A DNA stretch of 6,475 nt from the NCBI GenBank assembly GCA_020718125.1, contig DYDC01000162.1:1-6475 (forward strand), read 5' to 3'. The notes beneath the pieces were generated by a model. That model worked only from the letters and a program-made list of their open reading frames with translations, made no database searches and had not been told where the DNA came from. The DNA comes from Methylacidiphilum sp. Lineage in GTDB: Bacteria > Verrucomicrobiota > Verrucomicrobiia > CAIQCK01. The translations under genes and the position numbers were made by a program. Below, in pieces: positions 1 to 6,422 of the stretch. Every line of letters begins with the position of its first letter. The first letter of the stretch is position 1.

Positions 1-16
1 CATCACGGGCGGCGTT

Positions 17-92
17 CCCGGCGCTAAAGTGCCGGGCTATTCTCGTCCGTCCCTCCGGGACTTGATCGTGGCGCGTGTGTCAAGTTGCGCCC
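17..92 (+). repeat. Left copy of REP-like, hairpin-forming repeat
   Basis: Three potential hairpins follow one another. The first has stem 17-24 and 29-36 (CCCGGCGC/GTGCCGGG with one G-T pair) and a TAAA loop. The second has stem GTCCC 49-53 and GGGAC 57-61 with a 3-base loop. The third has arms CTTGA 61-65 and TCAAG 80-84. Positions 40-92 recur in reverse complement at 6423-6475 with 51 of 53 matches. The two differences (positions 55-56 region and 72) fall in loops, so the stems are preserved. No open reading frame or transposase accompanies the repeat. I infer a dispersed REP/BIME-type element rather than the end of a transposon, but the copy number in the genome is unknown. The first hairpin cannot be compared, because the window stops before its counterpart on the right. 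Confidence 0.75.
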
Positions 93-175
93 AGCAAAAC
101 ATTCGCGCTGACTCATCATCACCAAACCCCATGCCAGCGCACTCGTCCCGCGTTTAACGCCAACCTCGAATTAAA

Positions 176-192
176 GCGCGGCTGAACCGCGC
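176..192. other. Perfect hairpin in the leader of the arabinofuranosidase gene
   Basis: GCGCGG (176-181) and CCGCGC (187-192) form a perfect 6-bp stem around the loop CTGAA, 43 bases before the ATG at 236. On the plus strand no T-tract follows. On the minus strand it is followed by a short TTTAATT stretch, so it could weakly terminate transcription arriving from the right. The surrounding 93-235 stretch holds no gene, and I could not find a convincing sigma-70 promoter or a strong ribosome-binding site in it. Its role is unknown. Confidence 0.4.
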
Positions 193-235
193 GATTGCAA
201 ACCGCCAGCCGGCCCACTAGGCTCCGCCCCACTGC

Positions 236-2044
236 ATGATACGGACCACCATCCTGCTGCTCTCGCTCAGCCTCGCGCTGCCGTTGTTCGCCGCGCAGGA
301 GGTCACCGTCACCGTTGATACTGCCACGAAGCTCCACAAGAACGTCGTTGAGGTCAGCCCGAAGCTGTTCGGCGGATTCCTCGAACACATGCACACCTGC
401 ATCGAGGGCGGTCTGTGGGCGGAGATCCTGCCCGACCGCAAGTTCGGCGATACAGCCGCGGAGGGCGCGCCGATGGGGCGGTTCTGGCGGGTGCTCGGCG
501 ATCCCGCGAAAGTCGAGCGCAAGAACAACGCCGTCCATCTCAGCCCCGGCGGCGGCGAGGTGGGCGTGGAACTGAACGGCATCTACGGCGTGCCCGGCAA
601 ACGCTACCGCGGCACGGCCTACATCAACACGGAGCGGTTCAGCGGCGAGATCGAGTTCCAGATGCTGCACGGCGACCGCTCGATGGACAAAGGCAAGGCC
701 CGCGTGCCGCGCATCAAGGGGCGGTTCTCGACGCAGGCGCTGGTCGCGCCCCCGGCGGACTCGCCCTGCACGATGCGGTTCATCGTGCGCGGCAACGGCA
801 CGTTCATCATCGGCGCGCCGACGCTCGCGCCGGCCTCGACCACGGCCGGCATCAACCCCGCCGTCCTGCCGCTGCTCAAGCAACTCGGCCCGACGTGGCT
901 GCGGTGGCCGGGCGGCAACTTCGCCCAGACCTATCACTGGCGCGACGGCGTTGGTCCGCGCAACGACCGGCCTCCGCGCACCAACATGGCGTGGCCCAAA
1001 GGCCCGGTTGAATCGAATGACTTCGGAACGGACGAGTTTCTGAGCGTCTGTCGCGCGTTGCAGGCCGAGCCGGTCATCTGCGTCAACGTCGGCGGCAACG
1101 GCGCGACCGCCAAGGAGGCCGCCGAGTGGGTGGCCTACTGCAAGCGACGCGGCTTCAAAGTGAAGTGGTGGGAACTGGGCAACGAGATTTACGGCCACTG
1201 GGAGGTTGGCCACAGCGACGCCGAGACCTACGCGCAGCGCGCGCTCGAATACGCCAGCGCGATGAAGGCCGCCGACAAGTCCATCAAACTCATCGCGGTC
1301 GGCCACGACCTCGCTTGGGACCGCACGGTGCTGGAGAAGTGCGGCGCCGTGATTGACTGTCTCGCGCAGCATCTCTGCACGAACAAGAAAGAGTATGAGG
1401 CGTTGATGGCCGCGCCCGCGCACCACGCGAAGTTCCTCGGCGAACTGCGCGAGATGATCGAGACCGCTTGCCCCGGCCGCGACATCCGCGTCTCGTTCAA
1501 CGAGTGGAATCTCATGGGCCACCACTGGCACCAGTGGTCGCTCGCGGCGGCGCTGTTCGGCGCGGGCCTCGTCCACGAGATGGCGCGGACGGACGGCTTT
1601 GTGAGCTACGCGTGCTCGTCCGACCTCATCAATGGATGGCCGGGCGGCGCCATCCAGTATGAACACGGCGTCGCGTTCCTCACGCCACTCGGTGAGACGC
1701 TCGCCGCCTACCGCCGAAAGATGCCCGGCAGGAAGCTCGCGTTCGACGGCGGCAACCCCGCGCTCGACATCCTCGTCACGCGCAGCAGCAGCGGCTCGCG
1801 CTACAACATCGCGGTGCTCAACCGCGACGCGAAGCGCGACTTCGAGGTGAAGCTCGATTTCGGCAAGTGGAAGCCCGCCCGCCTGGAGGAGTGGACGATC
1901 AACAGCGTCCTGCCCGACGACAAGCGCGACTTCAGCAGCCTCGGCAACGTGCCCGCCAACTCGCGAACGCTGACCAAGGGCGTCGCGGACTATCGCATCC
2001 CCGCGCTTGCGCACTCCGTGACCATCGTGACGTTCCAGAAATAG
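236..2044 (+). CDS. Exported GH51 alpha-L-arabinofuranosidase-like protein
   Basis: This 602-residue protein probably removes alpha-L-arabinofuranosyl side groups from plant or microbial polysaccharides, acting outside the cytoplasm. Residues 1-20 form a signal peptide (MIRTT, then a Leu/Ala-rich core), which supports the ATG at 236 even though no good Shine-Dalgarno sequence precedes it. FGGFLEHM (45-52) matches the first barrel strand of GH51, with the conserved Glu50. Residues about 70-200 look like an inserted carbohydrate-binding beta-sandwich, as in the longer GH51 enzymes. LRWPGGNF (222-229) and YHW (233-235) are typical of the family. The acid/base is Glu317 in WWELGNEIYG, and the nucleophile is Glu423 in SFNEWN. 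The spacing of 106 residues is near the family norm. Residues about 490-602 fit the C-terminal beta domain. The gene is first in an operon with the lyase gene 9 bases downstream. The family also includes enzymes acting on xylosyl or galactofuranosyl-like linkages, so the exact substrate is uncertain. Confidence 0.92.
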   Translation: MIRTTILLLSLSLALPLFAAQEVTVTVDTATKLHKNVVEVSPKLFGGFLEHMHTCIEGGLWAEILPDRKFGDTAAEGAPMGRFWRVLGDPAKVERKNNAVHLSPGGGEVGVELNGIYGVPGKRYRGTAYINTERFSGEIEFQMLHGDRSMDKGKARVPRIKGRFSTQALVAPPADSPCTMRFIVRGNGTFIIGAPTLAPASTTAGINPAVLPLLKQLGPTWLRWPGGNFAQTYHWRDGVGPRNDRPPRTNMAWPKGPVESNDFGTDEFLSVCRALQAEPVICVNVGGNGATAKEAAEWVAYCKRRGFKVKWWELGNEIYGHWEVGHSDAETYAQRALEYASAMKAADKSIKLIAVGHDLAWDRTVLEKCGAVIDCLAQHLCTNKKEYEALMAAPAHHAKFLGELREMIETACPGRDIRVSFNEWNLMGHHWHQWSLAAALFGAGLVHEMARTDGFVSYACSSDLINGWPGGAIQYEHGVAFLTPLGETLAAYRRKMPGRKLAFDGGNPALDILVTRSSSGSRYNIAVLNRDAKRDFEVKLDFGKWKPARLEEWTINSVLPDDKRDFSSLGNVPANSRTLTKGVADYRIPALAHSVTIVTFQK

Positions 2045-2053
2045 GCGCTGCGA

Positions 2054-4447
2054 ATGAAGCCCCGCCGCCTTCAATCTTGGCGCCGCCTGTTCGCCGGCGC
2101 CGGACTGCCAGCCGTCCTGTTCGCGGCGGCGCCCGCATCCGAACCGCTCGTGCAGCGAGTTCCGATCGAGAACGACCGCCAACTGTTCGAGGCCTTCGAC
2201 CTCGACCGGCCGGAGTTCGCGGTCATCAAGCTCGATGTCGCTTCGGGCGACTACAAATCCGCGAAGACGCGGTTGCTGGCCCATTACCGCCAGCGGCGGT
2301 TGCCGGTGTGGTTCGAGAACTGGTGGAACCGCCCCGCAAGGTCCACCAACGCCGTGCCGCCGGCTTTGCTCGACGCCGCGGAGAAAACGCTGGCGCACGA
2401 CTTCGCCATCGCGGGCAGCAGCGCGACGTTTGGCGCGCAGATCGAATGGCGCCACCTGCCGGCGAATCTGCCCGATGGCACGCCGGACTTCCAGTTGCCG
2501 CTGTCGCTCTACCTCAACCGCGTCCCGTGGTGGCGCGACGTGCTCGGCGCCGCCTACTGGGCCACGGGCGATGAGCGCTACGCGAGCGAGTGGGCCTCGC
2601 AGGTGCGGGATTGGGTGGCGCGCAATCCCGCGCCCTCGATCTTTGACGATCAACTCACACCCGCGCCGTGGCGGCGGCTGACGGTGGCGTTCTCCATCCC
2701 GATGTGGATCGGGGCGTGGAATTATTTCCTGCAATCGCCCGCGACGACGCCGGAGGTGGCCGCCGCGTTCTTCAAGGGCATCATCCAGAAGACGCGCTTC
2801 ACCATCCGCAACCCGGAGTCGCTCAACCGCCTGCCAGTGCAGATCGAGGCGGTGCACGCCGTGGCGAGCTACTTCCCGGAACTGCGCGACGCGGCGCGGT
2901 GGCGCGAGTGGGCGCTCGCCAATGTGACGAAGTTTGCAGGCGAGGGCCTTTACGCTGACGGCGCATCGAAGGAGCTTGCGCCAGGCTACCAGGCTGTGAA
3001 TCTCGGCGTGCTGCGCAGCATCGCCGCGCTCGCCGCTGCCAACCAGCTTCCGTTGCACGCCGATGTGCGCGACGCGATCGGCCGCATGATGGATTATCTG
3101 GCCGGCCTCATGATGCCCGACGGCACGCTGCCGGCCTTCGGGGACACGTGGGCGCCCGCAATCGTCGCGCGCGATTTGCAACGGGCGCTGGAGTTCTATC
3201 CGGCCGACGACGCACCCGCCCGCCGCGACCAACTCCGTTACCGCGCCACATCCGGCCGCGAGGGCACGCCGCCCGCCTCCGCCTCGACGGCAGCGCCGTG
3301 GGCCGGGACGTATCTGATGCGCGCGCCCATCTCGGCGGACATGGCGGCCCGCGTCAACGCGGCGCGCGTGGCGCAGGGCATGGCCGCCGTCAGCGCCAAC
3401 GCAAGCTGGCAGCCGACAGACATGGCGCTGGCGTTCCGCTGCGGGCCGTTCGGCACTGACCATCAGCACGAGGACAAACTCAGTGTCGTGCTCTACGGCC
3501 TCGGCGCGCGGCTGGTGGATGAAATGGGCGTGTATGGCCACGCGGACACACCGTGGCGCGAGTATTTCCGGAGCACCGCTGCGCACAACACGGTGCTGGT
3601 GGACGGCCTCGGCCAGAACCGCCGCGCGCGGCGCGAGACGTGGACGGCGAAGCAGCCGCTGGAGGGCAACTGGACCCGCAACGACGCTTTCGATTTCGTG
3701 TCGGGCGCCTACGACGACGGCTGGGGGCCGGAGAACAACCGCTCCGTGTCGCAGCGGCGCGAGATTCTTTTCGCGAAACCAGACTACTGGATCGTGCACG
3801 ACCTGCTGGCCGGCGCGGGCACTCACACCTACGAGGCGCTTTTTCACCTGCCACCCGCCAACAGCCTCCGTATCCACCAGGAAACCAAGGTCGCCTACAC
3901 CGAGAACCTCCGCCGGCCCAATCTCGTCATCTATCCCGTGGACACGGACGTCAGCGTCGAGGTCTTGCGCGGCTGGTCGGAGAACCCCACCAACCCGCGC
4001 ACACCACGACAAGGCTGGTTCTCCGCCGGCTTGCAGAAGATCGAACCCTCCCCCTGCATCATCCAGCGCCGCCGCGGGCCTGCGCCGCAGGTCATCGAGA
4101 GCATCCTGCTGCCCGCGCTGCCCGGCGACACCGCCGACATCGCCGCGCAACGGCTCGACGTGGCCGGCGCTGATGGCCGGCCATTGGGACGCACAGAGGT
4201 TTGCGCGCTGAAGATCATCACGCGCGCCGGCACCCACCTCTACGTCAATGACCTCCGCATCGCGAGCCTGCTCGACCCGCGCCCGTTGCCGAAGAAGATC
4301 GCAGCCGGGACGCTGGGCGAGATCGAATTTGGCGGCAAGCTCCTGTTCATCCGTCTCGATCCGGCCGGGCAGCCGGCGGTTGCGCGGCACGCCGGCGGCC
4401 CCGCGCCCACCCGCGCAGGCCGCGAACTCACTACCGGGGGACGCTGA
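2054..4447 (+). CDS. Exported heparinase II/III-family polysaccharide lyase
   Basis: This 797-residue protein is expected to cleave a uronic-acid-containing polysaccharide by beta-elimination in the periplasm or outside the cell. A basic start and hydrophobic core (residues 1-28) form a signal peptide. Residues about 40-380 fit the alpha-helical toroid of the heparinase II/III N-terminal domain, including FPELRDAARWREWAL (274-288). Residues about 440-620 fit the beta-sandwich domain, with GTDHQHEDKLSVVLYG (467-482) and YFRSTAAHNTVLVDG (504-518) as the diagnostic motifs. His470, His472 and His511 are candidate active-site or metal-binding residues, and Asn258 sits where relatives carry the catalytic Asn. 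The last 25 or so residues are Ala/Gly/Pro/Arg-rich and outside any domain I recognise. A weak AGG (2043-2045), overlapping the upstream stop, lies 8 bases before the ATG. The gene is in the same reading frame as the preceding gene. PL12, PL15, PL17 and PL21 lyases share this fold, so heparin, alginate or another glycan cannot be chosen from sequence alone. Confidence 0.9.
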   Translation: MKPRRLQSWRRLFAGAGLPAVLFAAAPASEPLVQRVPIENDRQLFEAFDLDRPEFAVIKLDVASGDYKSAKTRLLAHYRQRRLPVWFENWWNRPARSTNAVPPALLDAAEKTLAHDFAIAGSSATFGAQIEWRHLPANLPDGTPDFQLPLSLYLNRVPWWRDVLGAAYWATGDERYASEWASQVRDWVARNPAPSIFDDQLTPAPWRRLTVAFSIPMWIGAWNYFLQSPATTPEVAAAFFKGIIQKTRFTIRNPESLNRLPVQIEAVHAVASYFPELRDAARWREWALANVTKFAGEGLYADGASKELAPGYQAVNLGVLRSIAALAAANQLPLHADVRDAIGRMMDYLAGLMMPDGTLPAFGDTWAPAIVARDLQRALEFYPADDAPARRDQLRYRATSGREGTPPASASTAAPWAGTYLMRAPISADMAARVNAARVAQGMAAVSANASWQPTDMALAFRCGPFGTDHQHEDKLSVVLYGLGARLVDEMGVYGHADTPWREYFRSTAAHNTVLVDGLGQNRRARRETWTAKQPLEGNWTRNDAFDFVSGAYDDGWGPENNRSVSQRREILFAKPDYWIVHDLLAGAGTHTYEALFHLPPANSLRIHQETKVAYTENLRRPNLVIYPVDTDVSVEVLRGWSENPTNPRTPRQGWFSAGLQKIEPSPCIIQRRRGPAPQVIESILLPALPGDTADIAAQRLDVAGADGRPLGRTEVCALKIITRAGTHLYVNDLRIASLLDPRPLPKKIAAGTLGEIEFGGKLLFIRLDPAGQPAVARHAGGPAPTRAGRELTTGGR

Positions 4448-4456
4448 CGGGCTGTC

Positions 4457-4496
4457 TCGCGGCGGCCATCCCCGCGATCCCCGTCCCTACGGGATC
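4457..4496. repeat. Paired hairpins with a third copy of the repeat core
   Basis: Just after the lyase stop, TCGCGG (4457-4462) pairs with CCGCGA (4472-4477), and GATCCC (4476-4481) pairs with GGGATC (4491-4496). The two stems share two bases and so would be alternatives. Positions 4481-4494 read CCGTCCCTACGGGA, which matches the core of the left terminal repeat (47-60) at 13 of 14 positions in the same orientation; the difference lies in the loop. The flanking sequence does not match the long repeat, so this is either a short member of the family or a chance likeness. Confidence 0.5.
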
Positions 4497-4529
4497 ATAA
4501 CCTTCAGAATGCAGTTTCCACTCAATTGT

Positions 4530-4556
4530 CCGGGAACCGCTCCCGGCTGTATTTTT
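4530..4556 (+). terminator. Probable intrinsic terminator of the GH51-lyase operon
   Basis: CCGGGA (4530-4535) and TCCCGG (4541-4546) form a perfect 6-bp stem with a 5-base loop. It is followed by CTGTATTTTT, a T-rich tail, 83 bases beyond the lyase stop. This position and polarity suit the end of the plus-strand operon. The tail begins with a few non-T bases, so efficiency may be modest. On the minus strand the hairpin has no T-tract. Confidence 0.55.
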
Positions 4557-4624
4557 GCGCCACAAAGCTTGCCTGCCTGCCGTGGGAGGGGCAGCGACCA
4601 TGACGGCCCGCGCGGCGAACGCCA

Positions 4625-5024
4625 CACGCAAACACGCGCCTGTGCCTGTGGCGCGAGTTCGCGGATGGCGGCGACGAGCGCGTCGAGCTTGCGCTGCATC
4701 ACGTCGTGGTAGTCCTCGCCCAGGGCGCAGCGGACGATCCGACCTTGGAGCGGGCCGGGCTGCGGATCAACGGTGTGGCAGTTGCAGGCAACAACGATGA
4801 TGGATTTCGCGCCGGGCGCAAGCGCGGGGGGGGTCGGAGCGCTTTTCGATGTGGCGGGCGAGGTAGTCCATCCCGCCGTGGCAGCCCTCGGCGACCCAGT
4901 GGCGGTAGAATTCGATCCGGGCGGGAGGTTCGGCGGTGGTGATGCCGGCGAGGTCAAAGCCAAGCGCGGCGGCCCTGGCCTTGATTTGATTTACCAACGG
5001 CACGGCCGGCACGGCTGTGATCAC
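4625..5024 (-). pseudogene. queG: queG remnant: truncated, frameshifted epoxyqueuosine reductase
   Basis: Intact QueG reduces epoxyqueuosine to queuosine in tRNA, using cobalamin and two 4Fe-4S clusters. Here only the N-terminal part is recognisable. Reading from GTG at 5024, LGFDLAGITTAE and GCHGGMDYLARHIEKRSDPP match the start of the family (E. coli has YHGEMDWMARH). The frame then breaks at a run of eight G (4826-4833 on the plus strand). Dropping one base restores ALAPGAKSIIVVACNCHT and VRCALGEDYHDVMQRKLD. Homology ends near 4625 after QARVCV. The expected continuation with the active-site Asp, the cluster cysteines and the C-terminal helical repeats is absent, so about 130 of the usual 300-380 codons remain. 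The GTG overlaps the stop of the upstream RidA-like gene by four bases, so the two were probably an operon. GTG codons at 5012 and 5003 are alternative starts. The homopolymer break alone could be a sequencing error, but the truncation could not. Confidence 0.85.
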
Positions 5025-6328
5025 CGCGCCGAGGTCCGCTTGGTGAAGGCCAGCCCTTCCATCTCCACCAGCAAATCCGACCGGCAAACGTCGGCGACGA
5101 CGTAGATAATCGGCACATCTTTCCCGCAGCGTTTCTCGCACACCCTGCGGATGGCCGGGTAGTCTTGCGGGCGCTTCACGTAAACGCGCAGCTTCGCCAC
5201 ATCCCGCAGCGTGGCACCCGCGCCGGGCGCGCCGTGCCGCGCGAGGTTCTTCGGCGAGATCAGCAGTTCGATGTTGGTGAGCGTCTGCTCGGCCTGCATC
5301 CGGGGATTGCCGACGTGCAGCGTCTTGGACCGCACGATGCTGGCGGTGCCGGAGATCCAGAGGACGACGTAGTCGCCGATGGCTTCGGCCATGGCGCGGA
5401 CAAACTTCGGACTCTTGGGCGAATAGACCGCCTCATACTCATAGACGGGCGTCTGCTGCGGGTTCTCCAGCGGCAGCAGGAACACGTCCTTGCGGTCCGT
5501 GGCAATCGCCGTGGCGCTGATCGTCAGGCCGGTGCCGCACATGCCGATGCCCGTGCTCGCCGGATAGACCGCCTGCCGCACGCCGGCCATGACGTGGCCG
5601 CGGCCAAACTTGACGCTCGCGTAGAAGTCCGTCCGGGCGCGGTTCAGTTCCATGTAACGCTCAAGCTCGCCTTCAGGGCCGGTGATGCTGCCGAGGTAGA
5701 GCCAGGTCCGGATGAGGTGATCCATCTGGCCCCCGGCCTTCTGCAGCTTCTGCTTCAACTGTCGGAAGGCGTCGAGCGACTGCTCGTAAACGCTGGCGGT
5801 CGTGTTGCGCGGCGTGATGCCGCCGCAGTGGGTCCAGGTGATGTTGCCCATGCAGGACTGGAGCACGTTGGGCAACGGCCGTTCCACATACGCTTCCTTG
5901 CCGCCGATGGCCCACACTTCGATCGCCAGCGCCGCGCCGGTGCAGGGCGGTTGGTGGACGAATGTCGTGGCGGGAGGCTCGTCCACATAGCGCGCGGCGA
6001 GAATCTGCTCGCACAGCGTCTGGTCGTTGGCGTCCTTGAGAAAAATGGTCTGGGCCGTCACGGTCATCTTCTCGCGCTGCTGCTCGAAGACGGTGCGCAA
6101 GCTGCGCAGCGCCTCGCCGAGTTGCAGGTGGACCGGGCCGCGTCCGAGCGGCGTGATCATCAGGGCAAGGCGCGTGACCTTCCCCATTTCGATCTTGGCA
6201 TACTGGACACCGGGCGCGGCGAACCGTTTGACGATCCGGCCCGCGGAACGGCGGACCGGTGTCGCGGCGGCTCCCTTGGGTTTTCGTGCGGACGCTGTTT
6301 TTGTGGGCTTGGAAGTTTTGGTTTTCAC
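5021..6328 (-). CDS. Multi-module RidA/YjgF-like protein (FkbO/Hyg5-related)
   Basis: The protein has 435 residues, starting at GTG 6328. A GGAG at 6340-6343 lies 11 bases upstream, and I see no earlier in-frame start. I read three RidA-like modules of about 120-140 residues. Module 1 is about 45-150, ending PPATTFVHQPPCTGAALAIEV. Module 2 is about 155-285, with RTWLYLGSI, ELNRARTDFY and YPASTGIG, which recall FkbO/Hyg5 chorismatases. Module 3 is about 290-428, with VGNPRMQAEQTLTNIELL and VVADVCRSDLLVEMEG. Single-domain RidA proteins have about 130 residues and hydrolyse reactive imines using an Arg after the Pro-Ala of the last strands. Here those positions appear to be Thr121, Ser258 and Ile408, so classic deaminase activity is doubtful. 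The first 46 residues are Lys/Arg/Ala/Thr-rich with no acidic residue and probably disordered. There is no signal peptide, so it should be cytoplasmic. It was probably co-transcribed with queG downstream. The family is clear but the reaction is unknown; a chorismate-like or imine substrate is only a guess. Confidence 0.82.
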   Translation of the reverse strand: MKTKTSKPTKTASARKPKGAAATPVRRSAGRIVKRFAAPGVQYAKIEMGKVTRLALMITPLGRGPVHLQLGEALRSLRTVFEQQREKMTVTAQTIFLKDANDQTLCEQILAARYVDEPPATTFVHQPPCTGAALAIEVWAIGGKEAYVERPLPNVLQSCMGNITWTHCGGITPRNTTASVYEQSLDAFRQLKQKLQKAGGQMDHLIRTWLYLGSITGPEGELERYMELNRARTDFYASVKFGRGHVMAGVRQAVYPASTGIGMCGTGLTISATAIATDRKDVFLLPLENPQQTPVYEYEAVYSPKSPKFVRAMAEAIGDYVVLWISGTASIVRSKTLHVGNPRMQAEQTLTNIELLISPKNLARHGAPGAGATLRDVAKLRVYVKRPQDYPAIRRVCEKRCGKDVPIIYVVADVCRSDLLVEMEGLAFTKRTSAR

Positions 6329-6359
6329 GTGATGATTGGCTCCGGCAAGAAAGTGCCGC

Positions 6360-6387
6360 CTTATAACTTATCGCTCGCCAAAAGCAA
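6360..6387 (-). promoter_or_regulatory. Probable sigma-70-type promoter of the RidA-like gene
   Basis: Read on the minus strand, TTGCTT (6387-6382) is the -35 candidate and TATAAG (6365-6360) the -10 candidate, separated by 16 bases. The -10 matches the consensus at five of six positions, the -35 at three. The region is clearly richer in A and T than its surroundings. It would start transcription near 6353 and give a leader of about 25 bases before the GTG at 6328, with the GGAG at 6340-6343 inside it. Confidence 0.5.
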
Positions 6388-6391
6388 ACCC

Positions 6392-6410
6392 GAAAGTCAG
6401 TGAAAGTCAG
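6392..6410. repeat. Tandem 9-base direct repeat upstream of the promoter
   Basis: GAAAGTCAG occurs at 6392-6400 and again at 6402-6410, a spacing of 10 bases or one helical turn. The pair lies just upstream of the -35 candidate of the RidA-like gene, a usual place for an activator to bind. No regulator is encoded in the window. A simple local duplication is the alternative. Confidence 0.45.
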
Positions 6411-6422
6411 GGGCTCAGGGGC

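Larger units (their letters stand above)
4448..4624. other. Junction between the lyase operon and broken queG
   Basis: This 177-base stretch has no supportable gene. It holds the hairpins at 4457-4496 and the terminator at 4530-4556. Reading leftwards from queG, the restored frame continues to a TAG at 4487-4489 inside the repeat core, but the translation (beginning WRSPRGPSW) no longer resembles QueG. The missing two thirds of queG are not found elsewhere in the window. I infer that this is where unrelated segments were joined by deletion or insertion. Confidence 0.6.

Noticed and set aside
154..223. Possible promoters for the GH51 gene (TTAACG near 154, or TTGCAA 195-200 with TAGGCT 218-223)
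   Set aside because: The first has an 11-base spacer to any -10-like sequence. The second has a poor -10 and would leave almost no leader before the ATG. Neither is convincing.
119..4390. A 1423-codon open frame on the minus strand, antisense to both carbohydrate genes
   Set aside because: It is rich in Arg, Ala, His and Val without any domain, and lies opposite two clear genes in the phase where GC-rich codon use removes stops. The two sense genes share a frame, which lets the shadow continue across both.
4632..4640. ACACGCGCC beside the queG break is the reverse complement of nine bases in the left repeat (70-78)
   Set aside because: Nine GC-rich bases are easily shared by chance in 6.5 kb, and no longer alignment surrounds them, so microhomology at the break is not supported.
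5165..6403. A 412-codon open frame on the plus strand over the RidA-like gene
   Set aside because: Its translation has no recognisable motif and the opposite strand encodes conserved RidA-like modules with a promoter; it is a compositional shadow.
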